A stretch of 64,000 nucleotides of DNA from Limivivens faecihominis (GCF_020686945.1 NZ_JAJEPR010000009.1:1-64000); one strand, 5' to 3'; counted from the stretch's first letter, positions 43,215-52,563 are shown. Notes: generated from the letters alone by a model not told the origin. Numbers and translations are program-made.

Positions 43215-43988
43215 TTACATCCACTTAATGGAATAATATCCGCTGTTGCTGCTCTTTCCATTGGAACGGTAAACTTTAATATAATACGTTCCGGCCGGAA
43301 GATTATTTCTCGTCTGAATCAGCTTTGTATTGTTCCAGCAGGACTGATAACTGCCGAATAATGTTACCTTTTTGCTGGCCGGAATGATCTCAAAAGCTAC
43401 ATAGCCGCTGCTTTTTCCGGAGAGTTTCAGTTTCAGCTTCTGAGCCTTGGGAAGTCTTACTTTATACCATTCTTCCTTCGCTCCGTTTTCACCGGCAATC
43501 AAGAGACCATAACGGGTTTTGTTTCTGGTCAGCAGAGAAGCCCTTGCCTTTCTGGAGCCACACACCTCTTTTACAGCTACAAACGTGCTTTTCAGATAAA
43601 TCTTTGCGTCGTAAGAGCCTTTCACTCGAAGATAGTAGACTCCTTTTTTCACCCCATAATAATTTTTCCAGTTATTTGACTTGTAAAGGTAAGTATTGTA
43701 CTCTTCCTCCAGTGGCTGCTTTCTGGAATTGCAGAGCTGAACATTCAGTCCGTTTTTCTCTCCCGCACTTGAATAGGAATACTGCTTATATCCATATACA
43801 GCCAGATATCCTGTCTGGTTTACAGAAAGTTTGTAGTAAACCACATCATCATAATCTTTTACCGAAACACCGGTGAGCCTGTTGTTTTTCAGCGTTACCA
43901 CTTTCGTCGCTGCCATGGAGCTCATGCCGAACACCATGGTAAACAGCATCATCAGTACAGCAAGATAAAGTCCTTTTCTCTTTTTCAT
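43215..43988 (-). CDS. Secreted protein, two PPC-like beta domains, function unknown
   Basis: A 257-residue exported protein. The start MKKRKGLYLAV plus a hydrophobic core ending SSMA-AT is a signal peptide. The mature part is basic and rich in Tyr, Lys and Ser, with two similar beta-rich halves that end in GVYYLRVKGSYDAKIYLK and GTYYIKVYRSNGKSSNSGYYSI, the pattern of pre-peptidase C-terminal (PPC/CARDB-like) domains. No catalytic domain is attached, so it may bind carbohydrate or protein outside the cell. It has its own promoter and terminator. Confidence 0.7.
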   Translation of the reverse strand: MKKRKGLYLAVLMMLFTMVFGMSSMAATKVVTLKNNRLTGVSVKDYDDVVYYKLSVNQTGYLAVYGYKQYSYSSAGEKNGLNVQLCNSRKQPLEEEYNTYLYKSNNWKNYYGVKKGVYYLRVKGSYDAKIYLKSTFVAVKEVCGSRKARASLLTRNKTRYGLLIAGENGAKEEWYKVRLPKAQKLKLKLSGKSSGYVAFEIIPASKKVTLFGSYQSCWNNTKLIQTRNNLPAGTYYIKVYRSNGKSSNSGYYSIKWM

Positions 43989-44049
43989 AGATCTTCCGCT
44001 CCTTTACATTTTTCTCTTTTACTTCCTGCAGCACCCTGTTGATAAGTCT

Positions 44050-44078
44050 ACTATAAGTGCTGTTTCTGTCCCCGTCAA
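44050..44078 (-). promoter_or_regulatory. Promoter of the secreted protein gene
   Basis: TTGACG (44073-44078) and TATAGT (44050-44055) on the minus strand, 17-bp spacer. Confidence 0.6.
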
Positions 44079-44184
44079 GTCTTTTTTCGTAAACGATTAA
44101 GGGATTTTAAAATCTCTTGAAAAATTCTTTCGTAAAGGTCTGTTTTTGCCCGGTTTTACGGGGGATGAAAGAGTTCTGAATACA

Positions 44185-44216
44185 GAAAAACAGCCCGGGC
44201 AAAAAGCCCAGGCTGT
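44185..44216 (-). terminator. Intrinsic terminator of efp
   Basis: ACAGCC and GGGC pair with GCCC and GGCTGT (one mismatch) and a T-run follows on the minus strand, 20 bases past efp. Confidence 0.85.
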
Positions 44217-44236
44217 GATTTTTCCTATGAGATCAA

Positions 44237-44794
44237 TCAGACACGGGAGAGATACTCACCGGTTCTGGTATCGATCTTGATCTTGTCGCCGATCTCAACG
44301 AACAGCGGAACGTTTACGGTAGCGCCAGTCTCAACAGTTGCCGGTTTGGAAGCGCCCTGTGCGGTATCGCCCTTGAAGCCCGGCTCGGTCTCAGTTACCT
44401 CAAGCTCTACGAAGAGAGGCGGCTCTACTGCGAAAACCTCGCCCTTGGTGGAGCAAATCTTAACCATCTCGTTCTCTTTTACAAATTTCAGAGAATCGCC
44501 GATAGCATCAGCGTTCAGAGCGATCTGATCGTAGTTCTCTACGTTCATGAAATGATACAGATCACCATCGCTGTACAGATACTGCATATCGACACGGTCG
44601 ATACGAGCGGTCGGGAATTTCTCAGTCGGACGGAAGGTTTTCTCAACCACACCGCCGTTGATAATATTTTTTAATTTTGTGCGGACAAATGCGGCACCTT
44701 TTCCCGGTTTTACATGCTGGAACTCAATGATCTGAAAGATCTGGCCCTCAATCTCCAGTGTAACACCGTTTCTAAAATCTCCTGCTGAAATCAT
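44237..44794 (-). CDS. efp: Elongation factor P
   Basis: Rescues ribosomes stalled at proline stretches. The 185 residues have the three beta-barrel domains of EF-P: the KOW-like first domain with the tip loop VKPGKGAAFVRTKL (the lysine in PGKG is the modified position in studied homologues), the central OB domain, and the C-terminal PVFVEIGDKIKIDTRTGEYLSRV ending. A repeat element (44819-44880) lies in its leader between promoter and ribosome site. In B. subtilis efp is next to spoIIIAA; here it is ~11 kb away. Confidence 0.96.
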   Translation of the reverse strand: MISAGDFRNGVTLEIEGQIFQIIEFQHVKPGKGAAFVRTKLKNIINGGVVEKTFRPTEKFPTARIDRVDMQYLYSDGDLYHFMNVENYDQIALNADAIGDSLKFVKENEMVKICSTKGEVFAVEPPLFVELEVTETEPGFKGDTAQGASKPATVETGATVNVPLFVEIGDKIKIDTRTGEYLSRV

Positions 44795-44818
44795 CTGATT
44801 TTTTCCTCCTTACAAAAT

Positions 44819-44880
44819 CCGTTCGTAACTGTCCAGTGCCTCGCGGAACAGCGGCTGCTGAATAGTTACATCCGTTCTTT
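44819..44880. repeat. Short copy of a dispersed repeat, in the efp leader
   Basis: The ends match the longer element at 55663-55825: CGTTCGTAACTGT-CAGT on the left and TCGCGGAA-AG-GG-T-CTGAATAGTTA on the right, with the ~95-bp middle missing. The ends are inverted versions of each other (GTAACTGTYCAGT against CTGAATAGTTA), so the RNA can fold back. Confidence 0.65.
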
Positions 44881-44907
44881 CTTCTTGCTTGTAACTCAAT
44901 CTACCCT

Positions 44908-44936
44908 ATTTTATACTATGTTATTCTCTTTTTCAA
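44908..44936 (-). promoter_or_regulatory. Sigma-A-type promoter of efp
   Basis: TTGAAA (44931-44936) and TAAAAT (44908-44913) on the minus strand, 17-bp spacer, giving a ~105-nt leader. Confidence 0.62.
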
Positions 44937-44967
44937 CTATTTTTTATCATTTTCGAAAAAAACACGC

Positions 44968-45465
44968 CTATCTTTTCTCTTTCTGATAAAAATAAAGCAC
45001 GATTTTCTCCAGATAACGCTTGAGAACAATCTGAATCTCCTCCTTGGGATGAAGGGGTTTTACGAGAATCGTACGCATGCCACAGCGCTTGGCCCCATAG
45101 ACATCCGTGAAAATCTGATCCCCCACAAAAATACAGGAATCCAGGTCCACATGCATGAGTTTCATGGCTTTGAGGTAATTCTTTCTGGAGGGCTTATGGG
45201 CATCCTCCACAAATTTTGCCTGAACCGCATCCGCAAAGGGCTTTACCCTGGGAAGCTGGTTGTTGGAGATCAGGCAGTAATCCAGTCCGATGGAGCGAAG
45301 GCGCGCAAAAAGCCGGATCGCCCGCTCATCCGCCGGGGCTCCATGGGGCACCAGGGTATTGTCGATATCAAAGATCACACCCCGGATTCCTTCCTTATAT
45401 AATTTTTCAAAATCGATGACATAGGTGGAATCCATATATGCATCGGGAAAAAAACGTTCAAACAT
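44968..45465 (-). CDS. YqeG-family HAD phosphatase (IIIA)
   Basis: A 165-residue HAD-superfamily protein. The catalytic DxD is in GVIFDIDNTLVPHG, motif II in CLISNNQLPRV, and motif III/IV in IFVGDQIFTDVYGAKRCGM. It matches YqeG, a phosphatase family related to phosphatidylglycerophosphate phosphatases; the natural substrate in Firmicutes is not settled, but PGP is plausible. It lies 24 bases after alaA and probably is the last gene of the ispG-polC-alaA-yqeG transcript. Confidence 0.88.
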   Translation of the reverse strand: MFERFFPDAYMDSTYVIDFEKLYKEGIRGVIFDIDNTLVPHGAPADERAIRLFARLRSIGLDYCLISNNQLPRVKPFADAVQAKFVEDAHKPSRKNYLKAMKLMHVDLDSCIFVGDQIFTDVYGAKRCGMRTILVKPLHPKEEIQIVLKRYLEKIVLYFYQKEKR

Positions 45466-45489
45466 TCCTTGTCTCTGCCTCGTAAGTTT

Positions 45490-46707
45490 TTATTTCTGCC
45501 GGTAATGCTTCAGGAAATGCTCCAGCTTTTCCATGGCCTCCTCAAGCTCTCCCACCCGCGGAAGGTAAACCACGCGGAAATGGTCCGGCTCCGGCCAGTT
45601 GAAGCCGCCGCCATGAACCAGAAGAACTTTTTCCTGTCTGAGGAAGTCCAGTACAAACTGCTCGTCGTTGTGAATGTTGTACATGGACGTATCGATCTTC
45701 GGGAAAATATAAAAAGCTGCTTTCGGCTTCACCGCGGAAATGCCCGGAATGCGGTTCAGCGCTTTATAAATAAATTCCCTCTGTTCGTAAATTCTTCCGC
45801 CGGGAAGCAGAAGCTCGTCGGAACTCTGATAGCCTCCGAGGGCTGTCTGGACGATGGATTGGGCCGGCACATTGGAACAGAGCCGCATGGAAGCCAGCAT
45901 ATTCAGTCCCTCAATATAGCCCTTCGCACAGGATTTATCACCGCTCAGACACATCCATCCCACCCGGAAACCGGCGATGCGGTGGGATTTGGAAAGGCCG
46001 TTCAGGGTCACGCAGAAAAGGTCCGGAGCCAGGGAAGCGATGGAAATATGCTCCTCTCCGTCCATAACGAGGCGGTCGTAGATCTCATCGGCAAAAATGA
46101 TCAGCTGATGTTCTCTCGCAATATCCACGATCTCCTGTAAAACCTCCCGCGGATAAAGAGCGCCCGTCGGGTTGTTGGGGTTGATGATGACGATTCCCTT
46201 GGTCCGGTCTGTGATCTTGCTCCGGATATCATCCATGTCGGGATACCAGTTGGCCGCCTCATCGCACATATAATGGACCGGATGGCCTCCGGCCAGGTTG
46301 GCCGCCGCCGTCCACAGAGGATAATCCGGCGACGGCATCAGGATCTCATCGCCGTTATTGAGAAGGCCCTGCATAGACATCGTGATCAGCTCGCTGACGC
46401 CGTTTCCCGTGTAAATGTCACCGATCTCCACATTGGGAATTTTTTTCAGCTGGCAATACTGCATGATGGCCTTCCGGGCCGGAAAGAGGCCTTTGGAATC
46501 AGAATAGCCCTCGGTCTCCGGCAGATTTCTCATCATATCCCGGATCACTTCCTCCGGCGCGGTAAAGCCGAAAGGCGCCGGATTTCCGATGTTCAGTTTC
46601 AAAATATGAACGCCGTCCGCAATCATCCGGTCTGCCTCTTCCACGACAGGTCCCCGGACGTCATAGCAGACGTTGTCCAGCTTTGTCGATTTTTCAAAAG
46701 TTCGCAT
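45490..46707 (-). CDS. alaA: Alanine aminotransferase AlaA type
   Basis: PLP class I aminotransferase that makes alanine from pyruvate and glutamate. The 405 residues follow E. coli AlaA closely: STKLDNVCYDVRGPV at the start, LNIGNPAPFGF, DYPLWTAAANLAGGHPVHY, INPNNPTGALYPREVL, the PLP lysine in NGLSKSHRIAGFRVGW, and the late QEKVLLVHGGGFNWPEPDHFR-like segment. The ATG at 46707 has AAGGAG nine bases before it; the frame runs upstream into polC and is not used. Follows polC by 13 bases. Confidence 0.93.
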   Translation of the reverse strand: MRTFEKSTKLDNVCYDVRGPVVEEADRMIADGVHILKLNIGNPAPFGFTAPEEVIRDMMRNLPETEGYSDSKGLFPARKAIMQYCQLKKIPNVEIGDIYTGNGVSELITMSMQGLLNNGDEILMPSPDYPLWTAAANLAGGHPVHYMCDEAANWYPDMDDIRSKITDRTKGIVIINPNNPTGALYPREVLQEIVDIAREHQLIIFADEIYDRLVMDGEEHISIASLAPDLFCVTLNGLSKSHRIAGFRVGWMCLSGDKSCAKGYIEGLNMLASMRLCSNVPAQSIVQTALGGYQSSDELLLPGGRIYEQREFIYKALNRIPGISAVKPKAAFYIFPKIDTSMYNIHNDEQFVLDFLRQEKVLLVHGGGFNWPEPDHFRVVYLPRVGELEEAMEKLEHFLKHYRQK

Positions 46708-46720
46708 ATTTATCATCTCC

Positions 46721-49700
46721 TTATGCAAAGTCAAAAATAGATAACTGGTTAGATTCCGGCAGATCTCCAAGCAGTCCCATTTCCGCCAGATGTTCCACAG
46801 TCTTGGCATTAACCGCCGTTCTCTGGCGGATGTCATCCCGGGAGAGGAATTTGCCGTGTTTGGCAGCCTCAGCCAGGGTCTCCGCAGCGTTTCCGCCCAT
46901 GCCCTCGATAGTATTAAGAGCCGGCATCAGCTTGCCGTCGATGATCCGGAACCGTGAGGAATCCGCCTGATAAATATCCACCTGATGGAAATCGAAGCCT
47001 CTGGCGTACATCTCCCGGACTACCTTCATATCCTTATATTCATCCTGTTCCTTATTGGAAAGCTGATCCATATTCTTCTCGTACTGGGACATGTAAAACA
47101 GCAGTTTTTCCTGACCCTGGCACATAAGCTCATAGCTGAAAGCGGAGGCACGGATGGAAAAATAAGCCGCGTAATAGGCCAGCGGGTAAAACACCTTACA
47201 GTAGGCGATACGGTAAGCCATCATAACGTAGGCCGCCGCATGGGCCTTCGGGAACATGTATTTGATCTTTTTGCAGGACCAGATATACCAGTCGGGAACG
47301 TCATGTTTCTTCATCTCCGTCTCCCACTCCGGCTTCAGACCCTTACCTTTTCGCACGCTCTCCATGATCGTGAAGGCCTGCTCACTCTCCAGGCCCTGCT
47401 GGATCAGATAACTCATGATATCGTCTCGCGTACAGATGGCCGTGGAAATCGTCGCCTTTCCTTCCTGGATCAGCGTCTGCGCATTGCCCAGCCATACGTC
47501 CGTACCGTGGGACAGACCGGCAATCCGGACCAGATCCGAAAAGCTCTGAGGTTTCGTGTCCACAAGCATCTGCATGGCAAACTCCGTACCGAACTCCGGA
47601 ATACCCAAAGCACCTAAGGGGCAGCCGCCGATCTGATCCGGCGTGATTCCCAGGGCATGGGTGTCCTGGAAAAGGGACATGACCTCCTTATCATCCAGAG
47701 GAATCGTCTTTGCATCCAGGCCCGTCAAGTCCTCCAGCATACGGATCATCGTCGGATCATCGTGTCCGAGAATATCCAGTTTCAGAAGGTTGTGGTCGAT
47801 GGAGTGATAATCAAAGTGGGTCGTGATAATATCCGTCTTCATATCGTTGGCCGGATGCTGTACCGGCGTGAAGGAATGGATCTCCTCGCCCAGGGGCAGA
47901 ACGATGATTCCGCCGGGGTGCTGGCCCGTGGAACGGCGCACACCCACGCAGCCCTGGGACAGGCGGCCGATCTCGCAGTTTCGCTTCTGCTCGCCTTTGT
48001 CCTCAAAATAATGCTTCACATAACCGAAAGCCGTCTTCTCGGCCACCGTTGCAATCGTCCCCGCCCGGAAAGTCTGGCCTTTACCGAAAATAACCTCCGT
48101 ATAGCGGTGGGCGTTTCCCTGATAGTCTCCCGAGAAGTTCAGGTCGATATCCGGCTCCTTATTTCCTTTAAATCCCAGGAAGGTTTCAAAGGGGATATCA
48201 AAACCGGCCTTTCGTAGATCCGCTCCGCAGACCGGACAGACCTTATCCGGCATGTCACAGCCGGACCGGCCCGCATAGGCCTTCACATCGTCGGAATCAA
48301 AATCATAATAATGACATTCCTCACAGTAATAATGAGGACTTAAAGGATTTACCTCGGTGATTCCCGCCATCGTGGCGACAAAGGAGGAACCGACAGAACC
48401 TCGTGAACCCACCAGATAGCCGTCGTCGTTGGACTTCCACACCAATTTCTGGGCGATGATATACATCACGGCGAAACCGTTGGAAATAATGGAGTTCAGC
48501 TCTCGCTCCAAACGCTCGGTAACGATCTTCGGAAGCTCCGGCCCGTACATCGCATGGGCACTGTTATAGCAGATCTCACGGAGCGTCTTGTCAGAATCGG
48601 GAATGACAGGCGGACATTTATCCGGCCGCACCGGAGCGATCCGCTCCACCATATCGGCGATCTTCTGCGTGTTGGTGATAACCACCTCTTCCGCTTTCTC
48701 GCTGCCCAGGTACCAGAACTCCGCCAGCATTTCCTCCGTCGTCCGAAGATAAAGCGGAGCCTGATTGTCCGCATCGGAAAAGCCGCGGCTGGCCATGATG
48801 ATCCGCCGGTAAACTTCATCCTCCGGATTCAGGAAATGAACGTCGCAGGTAGCGACCACCGGCTTCTGGAACTGCTCGCCCAGGCGGACGATCCGCTTGT
48901 TGATCTCAATGAGGTCCTTTTCATCCCGCACGCCCAGCTTCTCGTTTCCAATCATGAAGCGGTTGTTCCCCAGAGGCTGAATTTCCAGATAATCGTAAAA
49001 ATTCACCAGTCGGATGATCTCTTTCTCCGGTCGTTTTTCCCGAACTGCCTCATAAAGCTCTCCGGCCTCGCAGGCGGAACCGATGAGTAAGCCTTCCCGG
49101 TGTTTGAGATACTCGCTCTTCGGGATGCAGGGACGGCTGGATTTTCCAACGCTGAAATATTTCAGATGTGACATCGATACCAGCCGGTAAAGATTCGTCC
49201 GGCCCGTATCGTTCAGCGCCAGAATGATGGCATGGTGGGAACGAAGCCGTTTGATCTGATCCACAGAGGGCTTACAAAGACGGTTCACTCCGTTCAGATC
49301 TTCTGTCCCCTGCCCCTTCAGCATATCGAGGAATTTCACAAAAATCTCCGCCGTACAGCCCGCGTCATCCACAGCCCGGTGGTGATTTTCCAGAGACACG
49401 TTCAGGGCTTTCGCCACGGTATCCAACTTGGCATTGTGAAGGTGCGGCAGAAGGAAACGGGCCAGCTCCACGGTATCCACACTGGTAAATTCCCGGGCAA
49501 GGCCCTGTCTTCTGCAATTCTCCTCGATAAAGCTCATATCAAAGGAAGCATTGTGAGCCACCATCACCGCTCCCTCGCAGAATTTCAAAAATTCCGGCAG
49601 AATTTTCTCGATGGTGGGGGCATCCAACACCATATTGTCGCTGATGCTCGTCAGCTCCTCGATCCGGAATGGAATGGGCACCTCCGGATTGACAAACGTG

Positions 49701-51280
49701 CTGAATTTCTCGGTAATCTCGCCGTTTTCCACCTTCACGGCTCCAATCTCGATGATCTTGTTTTCCACCGGACTGAAGCCCGTCGTCTCCAGGTCAAAGA
49801 CCACATAGGTGCTGTCCAGGCTCTGGCCCTGGGGGTTTTCCACGGGTTTTCTAAGGTCATCCAGAAGATAGGCCTCCACGCCGTAAATGATCTTAAAGGG
49901 GCTCACAATCTTTTTCAGCTCGTCCTTGCTCACATCGGGATGATCTTTCTGGTACTGCTTCCGGTAAGCGTCGTCGATACTGTCCAGTGTGTGGTTGGCC
50001 GACGGGAAAGACTGAACCACGCCATGATCCGTAATGGCGATGGCCGGCTGGCCCCATGCATAAGCCTGTTTCACGATATCTTCCACATCGGAGACGCCGT
50101 CCATATCGCTCATTTTCGTATGGCAGTGCAGCTCCACCCGCCTCTCCGGGCTGTTGTCCATGCGGACGGGCCGGAAATCAGAAATCTTCTTCATTCCCAC
50201 GATGGAACCGATGGTCAGCTGGCTGTCAAACTTGTCGATCGTCGTGACACCTTTGATCTTGTAAAATTTGCCCTTCTGGATTCCTTCCAGAATCTCCGGC
50301 ACCTGTGCGGTCCGGGCAAACATTTTCATCATGATCGTGTCTGTAAAGTCCGTCACCTCAAAGATCAGAATCGTCTTCTCATTCCGGATATCCCTGGTTT
50401 CCAGATTGATGAGCTGGCCATGGATGACCACCTCTCCCATCTCGCCCTGGATCTGGTCGATGGGGATGGCTTCCTCCTCGATATCTCTTCCGTAGACCAC
50501 ATCCGGATTGTCAGAACGACGCACCGGACGATTGAAGTCTCCGCCACCAAAACGGCCTTTGCCCTTGAAACCGCCCTTGCTGAAGCCACCTTCCTTGGGA
50601 GCCTCCTTCTGAGCAGCTTCTTTCGGAGTGCGGGGTTCTGCTGTCACGGTTTTCTCCGGTTTCGGCTCGGAAAAGCTCTGCTCTTCTCCGCCTGCGGCTC
50701 TCGGCAGACGGCTTAAGATCGCCTCCACCTCCTGCTGGATCTTCAGCTCGCCGTTTCTTCTGGCCTTGCTCTCCACGGCTTCCTTATAATCCACATGAAT
50801 CTTCAGAGACATGCCGCAGCGCTCGGTAAAAATTTTCTCCAGGACACGGATCAGCTCGTCGCCTTTTCCCTCAGAGATCACAGTCTCCTCCAGGGTCAGG
50901 TGCAGAGTATCCTCATTCTCAAAGATACAGTCCGCTTTCCGGAACAGGTTAAACTCGAAAATGCTGTATTCCTTCAGTTCCAGAAGAATGCTGTCCTTAT
51001 AGACATCCATGAGCTTTTCCGGCGTATACTGGCGGGATAGGGAAAATTTTTCAATGATCTTCACCGTCATCTGCACACCGGCAAAAAGCTGGTCCCGGAT
51101 CGCCTTTTCCACCTGATAAATGTATTTCTTCTGGATCAGTTTTTCACTGAAAAGATAGACTTTCAGAAAATCTCTGGCTTTCGTCAGGGCAACTCGCGTG
51201 ACTTTTGTAACCGCGAAGAGATTTTTCAGTTCCGTATTCAGCTCCAGTGTTGGGAACACGTCAAAAAAAGGTTTTTCCAT
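46721..51280 (-). CDS. polC: DNA polymerase III alpha subunit, PolC type
   Basis: Main replicative polymerase of Firmicutes. The 1519 residues contain, in order, an N-terminal region and OB fold (IHGQLINLETRDI, GVTTIDKFDSQLTIG), a PHP domain (ELHCHTKMSDMDGV) interrupted by a DEDD proofreading exonuclease (VVFDLETTGFSP, VAHNASFDMSFI, HHRAVDDAGCTAE), then palm and fingers (PDIDLNFSGD, GSRGSVGSSFVATM) and the C-terminal HhH region. A four-cysteine zinc site lies near CEECHYYDFD and CPVCGADL. It is somewhat longer than usual owing to a Gly/Lys-rich linker (~195-265). The ATG at 51280 after GAGGG is preferred to a GTG four codons earlier. Confidence 0.97.
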   Translation of the reverse strand: MEKPFFDVFPTLELNTELKNLFAVTKVTRVALTKARDFLKVYLFSEKLIQKKYIYQVEKAIRDQLFAGVQMTVKIIEKFSLSRQYTPEKLMDVYKDSILLELKEYSIFEFNLFRKADCIFENEDTLHLTLEETVISEGKGDELIRVLEKIFTERCGMSLKIHVDYKEAVESKARRNGELKIQQEVEAILSRLPRAAGGEEQSFSEPKPEKTVTAEPRTPKEAAQKEAPKEGGFSKGGFKGKGRFGGGDFNRPVRRSDNPDVVYGRDIEEEAIPIDQIQGEMGEVVIHGQLINLETRDIRNEKTILIFEVTDFTDTIMMKMFARTAQVPEILEGIQKGKFYKIKGVTTIDKFDSQLTIGSIVGMKKISDFRPVRMDNSPERRVELHCHTKMSDMDGVSDVEDIVKQAYAWGQPAIAITDHGVVQSFPSANHTLDSIDDAYRKQYQKDHPDVSKDELKKIVSPFKIIYGVEAYLLDDLRKPVENPQGQSLDSTYVVFDLETTGFSPVENKIIEIGAVKVENGEITEKFSTFVNPEVPIPFRIEELTSISDNMVLDAPTIEKILPEFLKFCEGAVMVAHNASFDMSFIEENCRRQGLAREFTSVDTVELARFLLPHLHNAKLDTVAKALNVSLENHHRAVDDAGCTAEIFVKFLDMLKGQGTEDLNGVNRLCKPSVDQIKRLRSHHAIILALNDTGRTNLYRLVSMSHLKYFSVGKSSRPCIPKSEYLKHREGLLIGSACEAGELYEAVREKRPEKEIIRLVNFYDYLEIQPLGNNRFMIGNEKLGVRDEKDLIEINKRIVRLGEQFQKPVVATCDVHFLNPEDEVYRRIIMASRGFSDADNQAPLYLRTTEEMLAEFWYLGSEKAEEVVITNTQKIADMVERIAPVRPDKCPPVIPDSDKTLREICYNSAHAMYGPELPKIVTERLERELNSIISNGFAVMYIIAQKLVWKSNDDGYLVGSRGSVGSSFVATMAGITEVNPLSPHYYCEECHYYDFDSDDVKAYAGRSGCDMPDKVCPVCGADLRKAGFDIPFETFLGFKGNKEPDIDLNFSGDYQGNAHRYTEVIFGKGQTFRAGTIATVAEKTAFGYVKHYFEDKGEQKRNCEIGRLSQGCVGVRRSTGQHPGGIIVLPLGEEIHSFTPVQHPANDMKTDIITTHFDYHSIDHNLLKLDILGHDDPTMIRMLEDLTGLDAKTIPLDDKEVMSLFQDTHALGITPDQIGGCPLGALGIPEFGTEFAMQMLVDTKPQSFSDLVRIAGLSHGTDVWLGNAQTLIQEGKATISTAICTRDDIMSYLIQQGLESEQAFTIMESVRKGKGLKPEWETEMKKHDVPDWYIWSCKKIKYMFPKAHAAAYVMMAYRIAYCKVFYPLAYYAAYFSIRASAFSYELMCQGQEKLLFYMSQYEKNMDQLSNKEQDEYKDMKVVREMYARGFDFHQVDIYQADSSRFRIIDGKLMPALNTIEGMGGNAAETLAEAAKHGKFLSRDDIRQRTAVNAKTVEHLAEMGLLGDLPESNQLSIFDFA

Positions 51281-51288
51281 TCTTTCCC

Positions 51289-52350
51289 TCACTTCTCATC
51301 ATTCCAGTGGAGAAGCTCCTCCCGGAGCACGGACAGAAGTTCTGCCTCCGGCACCTTGCGGACAACCTCTCCTTTTTTGATCAGAAGACCTTCGCCCACA
51401 CCGCCGGCAATTCCGATATCTGCTTCCTTTGCCTCACCGGGGCCGTTTACCACGCAACCCATGACAGCCACCTTGATATCCAGCGGAATATCCTCCACCA
51501 TATTTTCCACCTGGTTGGCCAGACCGATGAGATCGATGCGGGTACGGCCGCAGGTGGGACATGAAACCACTTCAATGCCGCCTTTTCGAAGGCCCAGGGT
51601 ACGGAGAATAATCTTAGCGGATTTGACCTCTTCCAGCGGATCTCCGGTGAGAGAGACACGGATTGTATCGCCGATACCCTGAGATAGAATCATGCCAAGG
51701 CCAATGGCGGATTTGATATTACCGGAAAGAAGGGTGCCTGCCTCGGTGATACCCACATGGAGGGGATAGGAGGTCTTCGACGCAATGAGTTCATGGGCTT
51801 TCGCGCACATGAGCACGTCGGAGGATTTGATGCTGATGACCAGATTGTCGTAGCCTTCCTCCTCAATCATATGAACTTTATCCAGAGCACTCTCCACAAT
51901 ACCCTCTGCGGTGACGCCATGGTATTTCTCCACTAGGTCTTTTTCCAGAGAACCGCTGTTGACGCCCACGCGGATCGGAATATTCCGCTCCTTCGCGGTC
52001 TGAACGACAGCGTTTAACCGCTCTCTGTTTCCGATGTTTCCGGGGTTGATACGGATCTTATCCGCGCCGTTTTCCATGGCTGCAATGGCTAGACGGTAGT
52101 CAAAATGGATATCTGCCACCAGGGGAATCGTGATTTCTTTCTTGATCTCGCGGATGGCTGCTGCCGCTTCTTTGGTAGGAACAGCACAGCGAATGATGTC
52201 ACAGCCTGCCGCTGTCAGTTTCCGGATCTGGGCGACGGTGGCCGCCACATCCTCGGTCTTTGTATTGGTCATGGACTGGATCAGGATGGGATTGCCCCCG
52301 CCGATCACACGGTCTCCGATATGGATCACTTTTGTATGGTCACGATACAT
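51289..52350 (-). CDS. ispG: 4-Hydroxy-3-methylbut-2-enyl diphosphate synthase (flavodoxin)
   Basis: Penultimate MEP-pathway enzyme, a [4Fe-4S] protein that reduces methylerythritol cyclodiphosphate. The 353 residues show GDRVIGGGNPILIQSMT-like opening, VADIHFDYRLA, the KIRINPGNIG motif and the C-terminal cluster-binding cysteines (SCPTCGRTRID and VMGCVVNGPGEAKEADIG). Of two ATGs, the one at 52350 is nine bases after AAGG and preferred. It heads ispG-polC-alaA-yqeG and has an unusual ~170-nt leader with a terminator-like hairpin just before the ribosome site. Confidence 0.95.
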   Translation of the reverse strand: MYRDHTKVIHIGDRVIGGGNPILIQSMTNTKTEDVAATVAQIRKLTAAGCDIIRCAVPTKEAAAAIREIKKEITIPLVADIHFDYRLAIAAMENGADKIRINPGNIGNRERLNAVVQTAKERNIPIRVGVNSGSLEKDLVEKYHGVTAEGIVESALDKVHMIEEEGYDNLVISIKSSDVLMCAKAHELIASKTSYPLHVGITEAGTLLSGNIKSAIGLGMILSQGIGDTIRVSLTGDPLEEVKSAKIILRTLGLRKGGIEVVSCPTCGRTRIDLIGLANQVENMVEDIPLDIKVAVMGCVVNGPGEAKEADIGIAGGVGEGLLIKKGEVVRKVPEAELLSVLREELLHWNDEK

Positions 52351-52359
52351 TTGATTCAT

Positions 52360-52527
52360 CCTTTCTAATAAAAAGTGGATTGTTCCGCGCTTTGCGCTCT
52401 CACAATCCCCACCAGTATTCGCAATCCGGCCTTTCGGCCTACTTGCTCATACTGGTTTGCCCGTCCAATGTCTGTAAATCTGTGCAAGCAAGCTTGCCCA
52501 GCTCCACAGCCGCTGTCCGGGCTTTTT
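52360..52527 (-). promoter_or_regulatory. Structured leader of ispG with terminator-like hairpin
   Basis: Downstream of the promoter the minus-strand leader folds into two adjacent hairpins: ACCAGTAT pairs with ATACTGGT enclosing AGGCC-GAA-AGGCC, then GGATTGT pairs with ACAATCC enclosing GCGC-AAA-GCGC. The second is followed by ACTTTTTATT and then directly by the AAAGG ribosome site, so it has the form of an intrinsic terminator in front of the gene. This suggests attenuation or a riboswitch-like control; no known class was recognised. Confidence 0.5.
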
Positions 52528-52533
52528 ATCTAT

Positions 52534-52562
52534 ATTTTAATCGTTCTTCCCCCGGATTGCAA
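52534..52562 (-). promoter_or_regulatory. Sigma-A-type promoter of ispG-polC
   Basis: TTGCAA (52557-52562) and TAAAAT (52534-52539) on the minus strand, 17-bp spacer, abutting the terminator of the upstream gene. Confidence 0.65.
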
Positions 52563-52563
52563 C

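Noticed and set aside
49232..50716. 494-codon plus-strand frame inside polC
   Set aside because: Antisense to conserved PolC domains.
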